A DNA stretch of 64,000 nucleotides from Enoplolaimus lenunculus (lineage: Eukaryota > Nematoda > Enoplea > Enoplida > Thoracostomopsidae). Shown piece after piece: positions 22,366 through 33,602 of the stretch; positions within the stretch are counted from its first letter, which is position 1, and the number at the start of each line of letters is the position of its first letter. Location: NCBI GenBank assembly GCA_030248215.1, contig JASANG010003929.1, positions 1-64,000 of the forward strand, read 5' to 3'. The notes below the pieces were generated by a model. The model saw only the letters and a program-made list of their open reading frames with translations. It was not told where the DNA came from and made no database searches. Position numbers and translations under genes: made by a program.

Positions 22366-24001
22366 GTGAGTAGAATTAAAAATTAAAATTAAGTTTCCTG
22401 CAACTTTAAGTGATACGCCATTTTTGAATGAGCAAAATTTTCCAGACTGAAGATTAAATGCCCAATTTCACTTTTAGTGGAGTTTTGTTTCACGGCAAGA
22501 CAGTAATGAAGTTGGCTTACGCTTTAGGCTATTTTTTCTTCAGTTTAAGCTTGGTTTTAGACCTTATCCTTACGTTGAGGTTTTATAGGCTTGAAATTAG
22601 GCTTGTCGATAAGCGTAGGCTACTGTTATGTCCTTAACAGCAACAATGGTAAATATTTTGAAGACATTAGAAATGGACAGATTAATGTGCTTTGTGATTT
22701 GTGGTATATATTTTTTGACACAAAATTATGGGCATAAATCGGTGGAAATGAGCAACATTAACAAGACGCACTGCAATTTGGATATACACAAAACATGCTT
22801 CCAAAGCTGAACTGCGGAATTATTTTGATGTTTACCAGGCATACAGTACCATTGGTTGTATATTTGTAGCTCAATAGCCACAAAAGTTTTTCACCTCTAG
22901 AACCTATAACAAACTATACTAAACTCTAAAATTACTTTATCTATTTTCTCCAGATATTTCGGGACGAAATATACCCCTTAACCTTCCCTTTGAACGCACT
23001 CATACTTAATTTGAAGTTGTGCATGCAAAATGCCGTAAACAGATGGGAAAAGAAAAGCTCAAAGATCTGAAGTTTGGCTATTCTAGCAGAACTTAATATC
23101 CAGAAAGTGAAACATCCAGTCTCTATCGTGCAAACGTCAGTTAAATAAACTGATCTTGGTCAAGTTTTCAGGGTGCAACCGGATACCAAAAAATGCCGGA
23201 CCAGGAGCCGAATAATCTAATGTCCGGCCGGAGCCGTAGCCGGAGTCAAATAGTTAACTCAAATCTAATAATAGATCGTATTGAAATATCAGAACGGGTC
23301 TGAGTGATTCGATGGTTTAACGTAGCAAAGCTTAACATCTCACGCCGATGAAATTTTAACACCTTTAACAGCGACCACCTTTTTCCACAAATTCTAGGGT
23401 TTTATAGTGTTGCGTTAAGTTGTAAAGTTGTTTAGACCATGTTAGTTTTAAGCGTATCCAGTTTTTCCTCAGTACATCAAATAGAGACGCCTTAGGATCA
23501 TGGATGGGAGTCCCGGTCTCTTCAAGCCTCGGAATTTGGCAGGTTTTGGTCCCGGATTTCAGTGTTGGTATCTTAGAACCAAGACCAGGAGGTGATGATT
23601 CGGCAAATGTACGGTTGTATTGTTGAAGTAATTTATTCCTGATAGACAAATAAAATTCAGCTGTGAATCTAGGACTTTTCATGGTCAGGTAATAATCATA
23701 TGAACACGATAGTGTTCATATATATGGTTCGCGCTTCTCAAGTGCATATTTTCAGTTTAGTTTGCATGTTGGTACTCAAGTAATAGCAGACCTATTTCGT
23801 TTAAATTTTGTACACTGGTACACTGGTCTGTTGGGAATATCTGTTCCAAACGATTTGCCAAAAGAGCGTGGCCTTCATTAGTTACGCTCAAAAAACTCCT
23901 TACAGAAAGTGCACGAAATTTTCCATTTTGGTTCAGCACTTTTTGCCCGTTAGCTATGTAATTTTACGGTTATAAGTTTCACCACTTTATAGAGCTTGCG
24001 G

Positions 24002-24474
24002 TTGGTTTCATCCCAACGGTTGGTTTCACCCCAACAGTCGGTTTCACCCCAACGGTTGGTTTCACTCCAACAGTCGGTTTCACCCCAACGGTCGGTTTCA
24101 CCCCAACGGTCGGTTTCACCCCAACGGTAGGTTTCACCCCAACGGTTGGTTTCACCCCAACGCTTGGTTTCGCTCCACCGATTGGTTTACCTCAACGGAT
24201 GGTTTCACTCCAACGGTTGATTTTACCCCAACGGTTGGTTTCATCACAACAGTAGGTTTCACCCCAACGGTTGGTTTCACCCCAACGGTTGGTTTCACCC
24301 CAACGGTTGGATTCACCCCAACAGTTGGTTTCATCCCAATGCTTAGTTTCACCCCAACGGTTGGTTTCACCCCAACGGTTGGTTTCACCCCAACGGTTGG
24401 TTTCACCCCAATGCTTAGTTTCACCCCAACGGACAATGTCACCCCGTGGTTTGTTTCGCCCCAATGCTTGGTTT
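24002..24474. repeat. 18-bp tandem array (GGTTTCACCCCAACGGTT)n
   Basis: About 26 units of an 18-bp repeat in an uninterrupted block, with variants ACGGTC, ACAGTC and ATGCTTA at the unit end. The period is a multiple of three, so frames stay open on both strands and encode hexapeptide repeats (e.g. KPTVGV on the minus strand); I read this as a by-product of the period, not a gene. Confidence 0.95.
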
Positions 24475-24624
24475 TATACAAACACGTTGGTTAGGCGCTT
24501 GTTGTCAGGATAAAAGTTTCAGTCATGCAAACGATTTATTGAAACTCCGTATTAAGTTTAAACAGTCTTCTCATTTTTCATTGTTCAGATTAATGGATTA
24601 ATCAGCAGCTTGCTAAAGCGGTTG

Positions 24625-25461
24625 AAACTAGAAAAAATTGCTCAGCACTTGAGCAGCATGGAATATGCTTCATATTCCTATTAAAAGGATAGTAACTAGA
24701 CCAGCACATTCGTTCGATGTAACCTGGAAAAATATTAAGAAAAAATGGCGTCCAAAATCATGTTGACTATTAATTCTTCTGAAACATATTGCGGACAGCA
24801 AAATGTTTTCCTTAAAATGTGTATTGAAGTTTTCTACAAGAAGGTACTAAACTCACCTTTGGCTCTCTATTAATAACATAGTTAATTGAATTTCATAAGA
24901 ACACTGTATGGCGACATAATAGGTGAATTTGAGTATTGATGACCAATTTTGTTAGATACTTTCTTAAACATGGCGTTGCCACAAAATGACTCGCAGTTGA
25001 TGCTTTAAAAACGACTCTTGACTTTAGCCGACTTTTAACATTAGCGACAAACGAACAAGTTTACAGGTAGAAATCTATAAATGCGCATTTCCCTACCAAG
25101 TTATTTGTTTCACTGCATAGTCACGACTAGAGGCTCAGAATTCCCACCGTATTCTGGCAGCATCGACTAATCTGGCAAAAGCAAAGATCACTATTCTTCA
25201 GCCATGTCTCTGTAACCCTGCCATTGTCTAAGAAATTTCTTAAAATGCCTAATAAATTTGCCAAAAACTCAACATAAAAATAGATTTGCTCTCCGCAATA
25301 TGTTTCAGAAGAATTAATAGTCAACATGGTTTAGAACGCCATTTTTCATAATATTTTTCCAGGTTACATCGAACGAATGTGCTGGTCTAGTTACTATCCT
25401 TTTAATAGGAATATGAAGCATATTCCATGCTGCTCAAGTGCTGAGCAATTTTTTCTAGTTT
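24625..25461. mobile_element. foldback transposon with ~175-bp terminal inverted repeats
   Basis: The left arm (24625 to ~24800) and right arm (~25284-25461) are near-perfect inverted copies, both starting AAACTAGAAAAAATTGCTCA; the total is 837 bp with a ~480-bp AT-rich core. Arms differ at only a few positions. No transposase frame and no clear target-site duplication was found. In RNA or single-stranded DNA it would fold into a long hairpin. Confidence 0.85.
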
Positions 25462-26236
25462 AAAATACATATTCCGAAAAAACACAAAAGTTCGAAAAAC
25501 ATTAAAAAAACTACGAAAAAAGCATGAGAAATAATTTATTTTGAAAATTTTAATTTGTTTCGGTGATCACAAAAGTTTGACTGAAGCCGAGACTTTTCGT
25601 GGCCGGTCTCGGTAGTCAGGTCTCGTTCTCGGATCTCAGTTTTTAAATGAGACCGCCCATCGCTGCTTATGATTGAGACTATTACGTATTTTCGCATAGG
25701 CTTGGGCCCAGATTTAGATTTATTTTTTACGCTGAGTTTAACCTTAGGTTACGAATTGGAATCATCTGAAATACAGTTGATCCCTTATGATATCATTGGT
25801 CATATATAAGGTTTCCACCGTTACTGTAACCCAATAAAGATTGTGAACGAAAATGGACACATGCAAACATTTATATTACCTGTATAACAGAAAAAATATG
25901 TAAAAGAAAGACAGTCAGTTCCACGGTAGTTTGAATAAGTACAAACGATGGTTTCAGTTTTTTGAAATTTTTAAGAAATATCCAGCATGTTAAAATACCA
26001 TAGCCATGCCGATGTTTAGCCGGAGCTGGAACCGGATGTCAATTATTTGCCGGAGCCAGAGCCGACCCGGATGTCCAGTGATACCCTGCGTTCTACAGCG
26101 AACATTTTTAATTTTCAAAATAGATTTTGTACTCAAAGGCCCATGAATGTGTGAACCCCGATGCTCATGCCTTTTACAGCCGCCCGATGATGGTCCGCCT
26201 AAACTGTATGACAGTTCGCGTTATTTTATGTTTCAG

Positions 26237-26333
26237 AAATATGAAGGCACTGGATAGCTTGGCAGAAGACGCAATAAGATTTTGTAAATATAATTGTACC
26301 ACTGGTCAATACTTTGATTGGCAGTGTAAATAG
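26237..26333 (+). CDS. gene A, terminal exon candidate (exon Z)
   Basis: A good acceptor (TTATTTTATGTTTCAG, ends 26236) is followed, after one base, by an open frame ending TGTAAATAG at 26333. The peptide ends ...FCKYNCTTGQYFDWQCK. It resembles the exon at 33467 around L..D.I..(F/Y)CK and a final CK. The phase does not fit exon Y directly, so membership in gene A is tentative. Confidence 0.35.
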
Positions 26334-27490
26334 CATGTATCATTTTACCACCAAAACATTTTCTTATGGGGAAAGTTGTAAAGTAATGGCCTTATATATC
26401 ATATAATCTCAAAAAACTTGTGAGGGAAAACAAGACATTGGTAAAATTATTTTCCTGCTATTCGGTTGGACGGTTTGCTTGAGAACGTTTATATTTTCTC
26501 ACGACAGATTTACTGCGCTAATATAAAAGACAAAAATATGTGACATAACATTAAAATATAAATATTCACCAGGTTAATAGGTTGAGTAATTTTAACACAC
26601 CACGTGTAAAGTTTTCAGTCTACACAGTTGTATCATGCTGGTTAAGGTCCGTAACCAACTAGGATCCAGTAAAGTTCCCCTAAACACATCTGTTGAAGTT
26701 TTCGCCCGTAAACTATAATGTTTTAACCCCAACTGAGATTTCTACTCAATCGATTTGGTGTGTAACAGCACATGCTGAAATTTCTTTGCTGCAAGGAACG
26801 TGTAATATCAGCACGCGTCTGTTCACCGGTAAATTAACTACCACTCGTTCTTTATTTGCTTGCACAGCAAGACAGCGATGCTCTAGCGCACGCAGAAGCC
26901 GATCGAAAACTATTTCAAAGCAGAACAAACGAGTTTTAAATGTTACGTATTTTTTATTATAACTGCCAGGTTACATCAGAACCAAGGGATTGCTTAGGCT
27001 TTGGCTCAGGCATAAGCTCATTCTTACACTTATTTAGTTAGGCTTTAGGCGAAGGCTTAGGCTTAGGAATATGCGTATACTACTGTTGCGACACTGTCCT
27101 ATGCATTGGCTCGAGTTATGCATGTTTAAAAATGTTTCAGTTGTGACTATTAGTTGTATGAAGTTAAATAATAAAAACAATAAAAACATAAAATGATGTA
27201 TACATTGTTCTAGTGTAGAAACGTTCATTCTAACTAAAATAGTTTGTGGAAATACTGCATGTCAAAATGAACAAAAACGGTTTTGCCGAGCATATAATAT
27301 TTCAGTGAATTTACAAATAAAATGTTAAGTTTGAATGATAACAAGAAACCTGCTGGCTCTTACACAAGTTCCTTCCTCATTGTGGGTTGAAGCTTACGGT
27401 ACGGCTTATTCTTAGGAAAAGACTTCGGCAAAGGCTTAGGTTTAGGGAAAGTTTCCGAAACCTAAATTTAAACATGAACCTGTTTACGGA
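26334..27490. other. intergenic; no gene seen, one degraded hexamer-bearing MITE
   Basis: AT-rich. Near 27030-27115 it holds a fragment of the TTAGGC-bearing MITE family in inverse orientation ('GGCTTAGGCTTAGGAATATG...CTACTGTT'); further hexamers occur near 27400-27460. No coding potential recognised. Confidence 0.4.
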
Positions 27491-27498
27491 GAGTTAAC

Positions 27499-27641
27499 GG
27501 CTAATGTAAAGAACAGGGGCGGAACAGTATTATAAGTATAGTCAGAAGCCAAAGCCTAAGCCAAGCCAAAAAAATTAGTCTAAAGATTAGGCTTACTCTA
27601 TTGTACATAAAAACGTTCCGCCCCTGATCATAACATGGGCC
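27499..27641. mobile_element. hAT-like MITE with internal GCCTAA hexamers, perfect 8-bp TSD
   Basis: Element of 143 bp flanked by perfect GAGTTAAC duplications (27491-27498, 27642-27649). Inverted ends contain AACAGGGGCGGAAC / GTTCCGCCCCTG. The inside has AAGCCTAAGCC-type hexamers and the family block TTAGTCTAAAG. It belongs to the same family as 41885-42092 and 58879-59087. Confidence 0.85.
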
Positions 27642-28181
27642 GAGTTAACAGTAGCCCAATTGTTTTAAAAGCTCACACGCGAAGTTAGACGAAGTTGAAA
27701 TTAAAGTAGCACTCAATATTAAACAAAATGGCATTTTTTCGACACTATGTCGGCTTCTCACTGAGTGAACGAAGAATAAAAATACCGGAAACGGATAGTG
27801 ATTAAAACATAGAAACGGAAATTGCATATTTGGCGTTTATAATCTCTAAACCCGTTTCACTTGTAAGCAATTCCACCATACACCATACAACAGATCAGCG
27901 TTCGAAAATTCTATTATTTTCATGCTCAAAATTAGTTAGGTATAAATCACATATACTTCTCGCAATTTTTAATTACAAATATCCTTCAATTTTTCGATAC
28001 GAAATAAAAATTACGAAATTCATGCCAGTATTAACAATTTCGATGCATCTGCTTCATGTTCTTTAAGATGTCAGAAAGCCAGGTGAATTTTTGCAAATCC
28101 CTATTTTGTTGGCAGAAAAATAAATCACCTTTGAAACTTTCATACATTAATATCCGTTTACTGTTTCATTATTTCGATCGC

Positions 28182-29120
28182 AATCCGCTTCAGTTTCCGC
28201 TATTTTTACAATCCGTTTTCACGATTACTCACTGTTCCTAGTACTTCAGCATAGCAAAGTATACTTTGAAACTACGGTAATCTTGGCGAACTGGCGATGC
28301 TGGAAGTAGATACGCAGGTTTGGCGAGGGCGGGGTCACTGCTCAGCTTGAATAGGCTAAGTAAGACAAAATTATTGGCAGTTTGGGCACCGGCCAGGTTA
28401 CACTGCGCACGCCACTGTCAGAAAATGCACATGTTGTTGGAAAGTACCAACAAAATTACAGCCATGTCTTGCACAAAATAATTATTTGGATCATAATTAG
28501 TTAGAATGCGATTATTTTGCATGATATTGTTATGACATGAGCGAATAACGGCAGGGTATTTTGGCAGTGTGTTATTTCTAGCGCAAAAATCAGAGTTTGC
28601 GGAAAAAATTTGAATTTTCCGCTTAACTTAGAATTTTCTAGCTGAAATTTGGATTTTACCTCCAGAATTTGAAATTTTCCGCCAAAATTTGAATTTTCCA
28701 CCAAAATTTTAAGTTCCCGCCAAAATGTTAATTAACTTTGCACCGTAATTTATGTTTTTCCGCCAAAATTTAACTTTTGCCGCCAAAATTTGCATTTTCC
28801 GCCAAAATTTAAATTTCCCACCAATATATAAATTTTTCTGCCAATTTCCGCACCAAAATTTGAAAAACTAAGAAAAATTTTAGACCATATGTATACACTT
28901 CATTACAAACACAATCCGTTTCCGTTTTCGTTACTTTCACTATCCGTTTACACGATTACGCCCTATTTCTAGTACTTCAGTATAGCTAAGTATACTTTGA
29001 AACTGACGGTAAGCTTGTGGAAGGGGCGGTCTAGGCTGCAAGTAGAAAAGCCGGTTTGGCGGGGGCAGGGTCTCTGCTCGGCTTGAATTGGTTAAGATAG
29101 TCAAAAAACATGGCAGTTTG
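28182..29120 (+). repeat. ~205-bp direct repeats flanking a minisatellite element
   Basis: 28182-28385 and 28912-29120 are similar in the same orientation (shared blocks 'CTAGTACTTCAG', 'AAGTATACTTTGAAACT', 'GGTTTGGCG', 'CTGCTC(A/G)GCTTGAAT'). Between them lies the TIR/minisatellite copy at 28386-28875. It could be a tandem duplication split by the insertion, or a short LTR-like pair (TRIM layout). No primer site or polypurine tract was recognised. Confidence 0.7.
28386..28875 (+). mobile_element. TIR/minisatellite element, copy 2 (right end lost)
   Basis: The left end GCACCGGCCAGGTTACACTG matches the inverted right terminus of the complete copy at 62504-63118. The order terminus, spacer (TATTTTGGCAGTGTGTT), 19-20-bp array of CCGCCAAAATTTGAATTTT type (28590-28870) is the same. 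The second terminus is missing. Confidence 0.75.
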
Positions 29121-31044
29121 CTGCTCAGAGCAATTTCATAACAAATACCGAAACACCATAAAATTCTCAGAATTTGAAATCTGACTATACGGAGGCGGTC
29201 TGTTTTGTTAATCTGTTAAGTACGTTGTTATAGTACAGTTTCGTTTAACAGTTTGAATGGGATACTGGTATGGGTCGTACTTTGTTGGGGTCTTTTCCCT
29301 TATACCCCATAGGCCGCGTTTGCCCAAAAATGGTTTGATTTTGAAATTTTTTTGCACGTTTGAGCTTCTAGTGACTGGTGTTGATCATTCCCCGCCTAAA
29401 TTTGAATTTTCAAAAAATTTGATTTTCAACACCCAAGGTCCCCAACGGGACCCAATAAAATTTTGTCAAAAAGTTTAACAAATTATATACCGTTCGACGC
29501 AGCTTGCAAGCTGAGTCAAATGATGTTAAATTTTCCGCAATCACACGTTTAGCTAACAAGTTATGGTTAAATAACTGATTTGTTGCCGTCACCATGAACT
29601 TCGGAGTTTCTAGAGTAACAAACGCAGCAATAAGTTTTAATAATTTCCTGAGGTTTGTATTTGTTAAACGCTCTAGGATCGCTTAATCACTGGCGCATGT
29701 TAATTACAAATGCTACTACTGAAGCCTAAGCCTAACACATATTCTAACCCTAAGTTGAAGCCTTAGCATAATCCTAAGCGTAAGCCAAAGCATTAAGCTT
29801 AAACCTAAGGTTTTTAGTCTCTATGCCCTTTCCCCTGTCTCTCATAGCTTGACGGCCGCTATAATTAACACGGAAGGAGTGTATCATTAATGCAACTTAT
29901 CAACTTCAAGACAAACCTAAACGTCGTACACCTGTAAAAAATGACAACCAAAGATTGTTCATTATGTTTAACCCGATGCACATAGCTGTACAGGTGCGAA
30001 CGGCATTGTCTTGAGACCCAAAATTATTTAATTTTCAAGTGGTTTCAGCTGTATTTTAGTTGATTAGTTTATCCCATTGCAACTCAAGATTGTTTACTTT
30101 TACACGGAGTTAAATTTATAAGCACCAGGCAAGTTTGGAGGGCGCCCCCCAATGCCCCCCGTGGGGATACCCGTAGTCCGGACGGTAGTGAGCTGAAAGA
30201 CTGAACTAATTTCAGTATTAAAAGACAAATTAAAGCCGGTTTACTGGTAAAATTTTGCGTTTTGATATTTTGTGAAACCGAGGTCCACTGCGGTGTTGAG
30301 GGATTTCCTCGGTTAGGGGAAATGACGGGCGCTAGGCACGCCATTGGCTGGCTGGATGGCTGAGAAAATGTGACTTGGTATTGTATAAGTACGCGCGAAG
30401 CGAACTAGAAGCTATCGTAAATTTTGTATTAAATATTTTAATTCCCAACTTCCCAACGCGAAACATTAGTTGCGATGGGTTTTTGATGTTGTACAGCGAT
30501 ACCCGTATGTTTTTCCAGGTCTGTCGGCTGTGCCCCCAAACAGACAGCACCCATATTTTCTTGTACCTGTATGCTAGACGTATTAAAAAGATAAACCATG
30601 AGTATTGTTAATTGGCGACAACAAACAACTTTGTCGTTAATATATTGTTGTTTTGTTTGGTTGCATCAATTTCGAATAACGTCATGTTTAATATTCGATG
30701 TCGAATCCATGGACAAGTTTTTCGAAAAAGCCTTGCCAGAAATTGCGGATAATAATTCGTGAGTTCGATCGATGGATAGACAAATTGAGACTGCAGTGGG
30801 TCCACCATGGACTTAGCCGAGATTTTTATTTGGAGAATACCACAGCAAACGTATAAGATTTATAGTTTATACAAAAAAACGATCTTGTCTGATGCTTATT
30901 TACCGAGATAATTTTTTCGAAAGCTTTGGTTCAACGGCCCTTTGCTTCCGGTCGGCTGCACCATTGGTGGTTTGTAAAGAAATAGGCGCAGCAATAGCGC
31001 CTGTGTGCAGCGTTAAAGTTCGCTTTTCAGTTTAGAGAGTTATT
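29121..31044. other. intergenic, no gene seen
   Basis: Holds degenerate GCCTAA hexamers (29720-29815) and overlapping short open stretches on both strands near 30084-30800 without recognisable motifs. A CAGTTTGG... segment near 29240-29300 has no identified partner. Confidence 0.35.
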
Positions 31045-31300
31045 GGCTGGGTTTCTGAAACCCTACCTAAGTTAACTGTTATGTAGTTACTCAACCATTT
31101 TGTCGTTTTTAAAAGCTTACTTAAGTAGGTGAATGCTTAAGTTGCTGATTAAGTTTGATGCATTAAAGGTTAATAGCTCAGGTATATCAACTTTGGTCTA
31201 AGTTTACATTGTAGATTCATTGTGCTTCCTTAATATAAAACAGAACTATTACTTTTTTCGAAAAGTTAATATTTGCTTAAGTCAGCGACTTGAGTAAAAT
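31045..31300. mobile_element. MITE family GGCTGGGTTTCT, copy 1 (right end lost)
   Basis: Starts GGCTGGGTTTCTGAAACC and shares internal blocks with 33603-33913 ('TTTTGTC', 'GGTCTAA', 'AAAACAGAACTATTACTTT', 'GCGACTTGAGTAAA'). The right inverted terminus is not present. Confidence 0.6.
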
Positions 31301-31761
31301 GAAGGATGAGTTTCAAAATTCAGCAAATTTTTGCAATATATATAAGTTTAATACACTGCTGCCATGTGAAATTTTTGTTCCGCGGCTTTCGCAATTAGTT
31401 TTTGGAGACCTATTGCTAACAGGTGATAGGGGTTACACACAGATGAGCATATACCGCCCCAACTTAGAGTAGTCAAAGACTTTAACTAGAACCTATCTAA
31501 TTATGTAACTTTCTCGCAGTAGCGGCTTCATACATTTCAAAAAGAGAAACCGCGACACGTGTAATTGCGGAAAACTTGCGATTGGGGGCGAGCGAGAATT
31601 CGAACGCAGTTTTAGTTAGCGCTGAACCTTAATACAGAACGTTGCTTTTGATCTCTGCGGAGTCTCGGGTTTAGTGGTCGTCCACACTTAACGTCCACTA
31701 GTGTTTCCTCATCTTTTGAAAGTAGGGACAATGTCGTTAAATAGTGCAATATTAAACTTTT

Positions 31762-31990
31762 CCAATTTCATCGCTATACAACTAAAATTCCAATTTCATC
31801 GCTATACAACTGAAATTTCAATTTCATCGCTATACAACTGAAATTTCAATTTCATCGCTATACAACTGAAATTTCAATTTCATCGCTATACAACTGAAAT
31901 TTCAATTTCATCGCTATACAACTGAAATTTCAATTTCATCGCTATACAACTGAAATTTCAATTTCATCACTATACAATTGAAATTTCAAC
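31762..31990. repeat. 28-bp tandem array, 8 units
   Basis: The unit contains CAATTTCATCGCTATACAAC. The block GCTATAC recurs every 28 bp exactly at 31773, 31801, 31829, 31857, 31885, 31913, 31941 and (as ACTATAC) 31969. The inner units are identical, which points to recent expansion. No function is apparent. Confidence 0.97.
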
Positions 31991-32299
31991 TCGAAAAGAA
32001 TATATAATTGACACAATGTCTCCATTTTGTTTTTAAGAACTTTATTTTTATGACTCAATATATACAAGTGAGCAAATTGAATAATTTTAAATTCAATCTC
32101 CAACTGCAAACATTTTTCAAAACTCGACTGGAAAATTGAGGTTTGTGTAATTTCCACATTGCGGACACGGGATAAAACGAACAAAGCATTAAAGTGAACT
32201 TACTTCAAGCAAAGTATAATTTTTACCGACAGCTTCGAGGTGGCGAAATGCACTGGCGAACACAAAAGGGGCTCACATCTGGTTAGGCTCCCAACAAGA

Positions 32300-32375
32300 A
32301 TAAAAATCAATATTTTGTACAAAGGCTCAGGAGTAAGCTGGCGTTTGCCTTCTCGCTCGTTTCGGTCGCGAGTTT
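32300..32375 (-). repeat. short dispersed repeat with GAGCGAAGCGAGCGA core
   Basis: One of about a dozen copies of a ~75-bp motif: a GAGCGAAGCGAGCGAGAAACC core, CAAACGC, then a block like TTTTAGTGCTAAACCTTAAT and TTGATTTTGAT. Here it is inverted and ends just in front of gene B exon X. Other copies lie near 31585, 43085, 43500, 45885, 51970 and 53970, among others. Confidence 0.6.
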
Positions 32376-32411
32376 TTTCGTATCATATCTCACGTTGCCT
32401 GCCCGATTCAG

Positions 32412-32560
32412 AATTTTTTGCTTGACATTTATAGGCCACTCGTCCATTATCCGCCAGAAGTTTCTCGATATATCAACAGTGCATCGCATAAACTGAAACG
32501 AACAGTTATGAAGTTGATACGAAGAAACAATAGATCATTTCGGCGATCTGCAAAAGCCAA
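32412..32560 (+). CDS. gene B, exon X candidate
   Basis: An open frame lies between a CCCGATTCAG acceptor (ends 32411) and a donor AA/GTATAC (32561), phase 2. From the PL..YP motif to the end it aligns without gaps to gene A exon X, with about 40 residues sharing P, L, Y, P, V, R, I, AS, R.FR and the final Ala. The intron lies at the same residue and in the same phase. The left edge is less certain and abuts a dispersed repeat. Confidence 0.5.
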
Positions 32561-33042
32561 GTATACAAATGCATCACAGTTTTAGCACGACACCATTGAT
32601 CATTGACGTAGCCAGCATTTCATTTCGAAACGGTTAAAAACATTTTTAACCTCTACGATACAGCTTATTGTCCATTAAACCTTGTTTATAGTTCAGTATT
32701 TTTGATACCTCTATAACCTTTGGAAGGGAATACATAACCTGTATCCCGTTCCATCTATACACCCCTACATTTAATTTCCTTATATTTTCACTAACAGCTT
32801 TACATCTGCAATTATGTGACTGAATTTTTCTAGCCCGAGTTATGGTCGGCTGTGCGCGTTAACGGGTGACTATAAATAATAATTTTGCAATGAGACACAG
32901 TACCACTTGCTTCAAAGTTTGCGAACCGTTAATTATTTTTCTACTCTCACACATAGCTCTACTCAAACACGGTACATTTTCGGCCGGAATATTAATTTGA
33001 AACTTTTTAAATCTACCGAATGCTTTCAATTATTTTTTAGAG

Positions 33043-33163
33043 GAGAACGTCAGTGCGTGAATACCAACTATACATTAAACAATGTATTGATACTCCGAAC
33101 TCGGGTTTAGACAAAACCGATATGTTGTGGTTTTATGATTGGACTACAAATTGCGCAAAATGG
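33043..33163 (+). CDS. gene B, exon Y candidate
   Basis: 121 nt, the same length as its partner in gene A, ending TGG/GTGAGT. The acceptor is TTTTTTAGAG ending at 33042; using the AG two bases earlier would add two bases and break the frame with exon X. The 40-residue peptide shares 14 residues with gene A exon Y, including C14, SGL, W29, DW and C37. The split codon with exon X is restored in frame. Confidence 0.6.
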
Positions 33164-33466
33164 GTGAGTAGAATTATTTCATTTAGTCTGTGCATTTTAA
33201 AAACCGACGCCTACTCAGTGGACAAAACCTAAAATTTGGCCAGGAGTAAACAGGTCGTCTGGCATTGCCAGACAAATTTATACAACGAGTCGGTTAACAT
33301 TTGGGCTTCTCAACAGAATGAAAAATCTTGGTACTTTAATACATTTTGTTCAATAATCAGTTGCAGGCAGCCGGTGGTTTTTTATCAGAATGCCAGGGCT
33401 GATTTTGGTGCCAATCGAGCGCAGATATCAGGGGTGTTTTGTGTGGTCACTGTATCCGGTTTTTAG

Positions 33467-33602
33467 ACGAGAGTTTAGCGATGCCTCACCGCGGTCAGGC
33501 TAACAGTTACTGTCAGTTTCTTAAATTGAATCGAGACATAGTTCAATACTGTAAACTATTTCGAAAATATTATAAGCAAGACACTAAATGTAAGTTTACA
33601 TT
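33467..33602 (+). CDS. gene B, exon Z candidate, with MITE at its 3' edge
   Basis: The acceptor CCGGTTTTTAG (ends 33466) is followed by two bases and an open frame. Its peptide ...RDIVQYCKLFRKYYKQDTKCK resembles gene A exon Z. Where gene A reads TGTAAATAG (stop), B reads TGTAAGTTT, which also forms a donor consensus (AT/GTAAGT at 33589/33590). A MITE starts at 33603, and reading through it would end at a stop inside the MITE. Gene B may be a damaged copy. Confidence 0.35.

Larger units (their letters stand above)
22366..26236 (+). other. gene A intron region, filled with repeats
   Basis: About 3.9 kb between exon Y and the terminal exon candidate. It contains degenerate TTAGGC-type hexamers (22500-22620), a MITE terminus at 23171 (CAGGGTGCAACCGG), the 18-bp array at 24002-24474, the foldback element at 24625-25461 and a GCCGGAGC-rich remnant near 26010-26095. 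Exon Y ends in phase 0 while the next candidate exon needs another phase, so at least one exon in this stretch was missed or the terminal exon belongs elsewhere. Confidence 0.4.

Noticed and set aside
24002-24474. CRISPR array
   Set aside because: Units are contiguous with no unique spacers, and the sequence is eukaryotic; the same holds for the 28-bp and 19-bp arrays.
24152-24513. Frames encoding hexapeptide repeats on both strands
   Set aside because: Follow from the 18-bp period of the array; no start, signal or flanking exon supports a gene.
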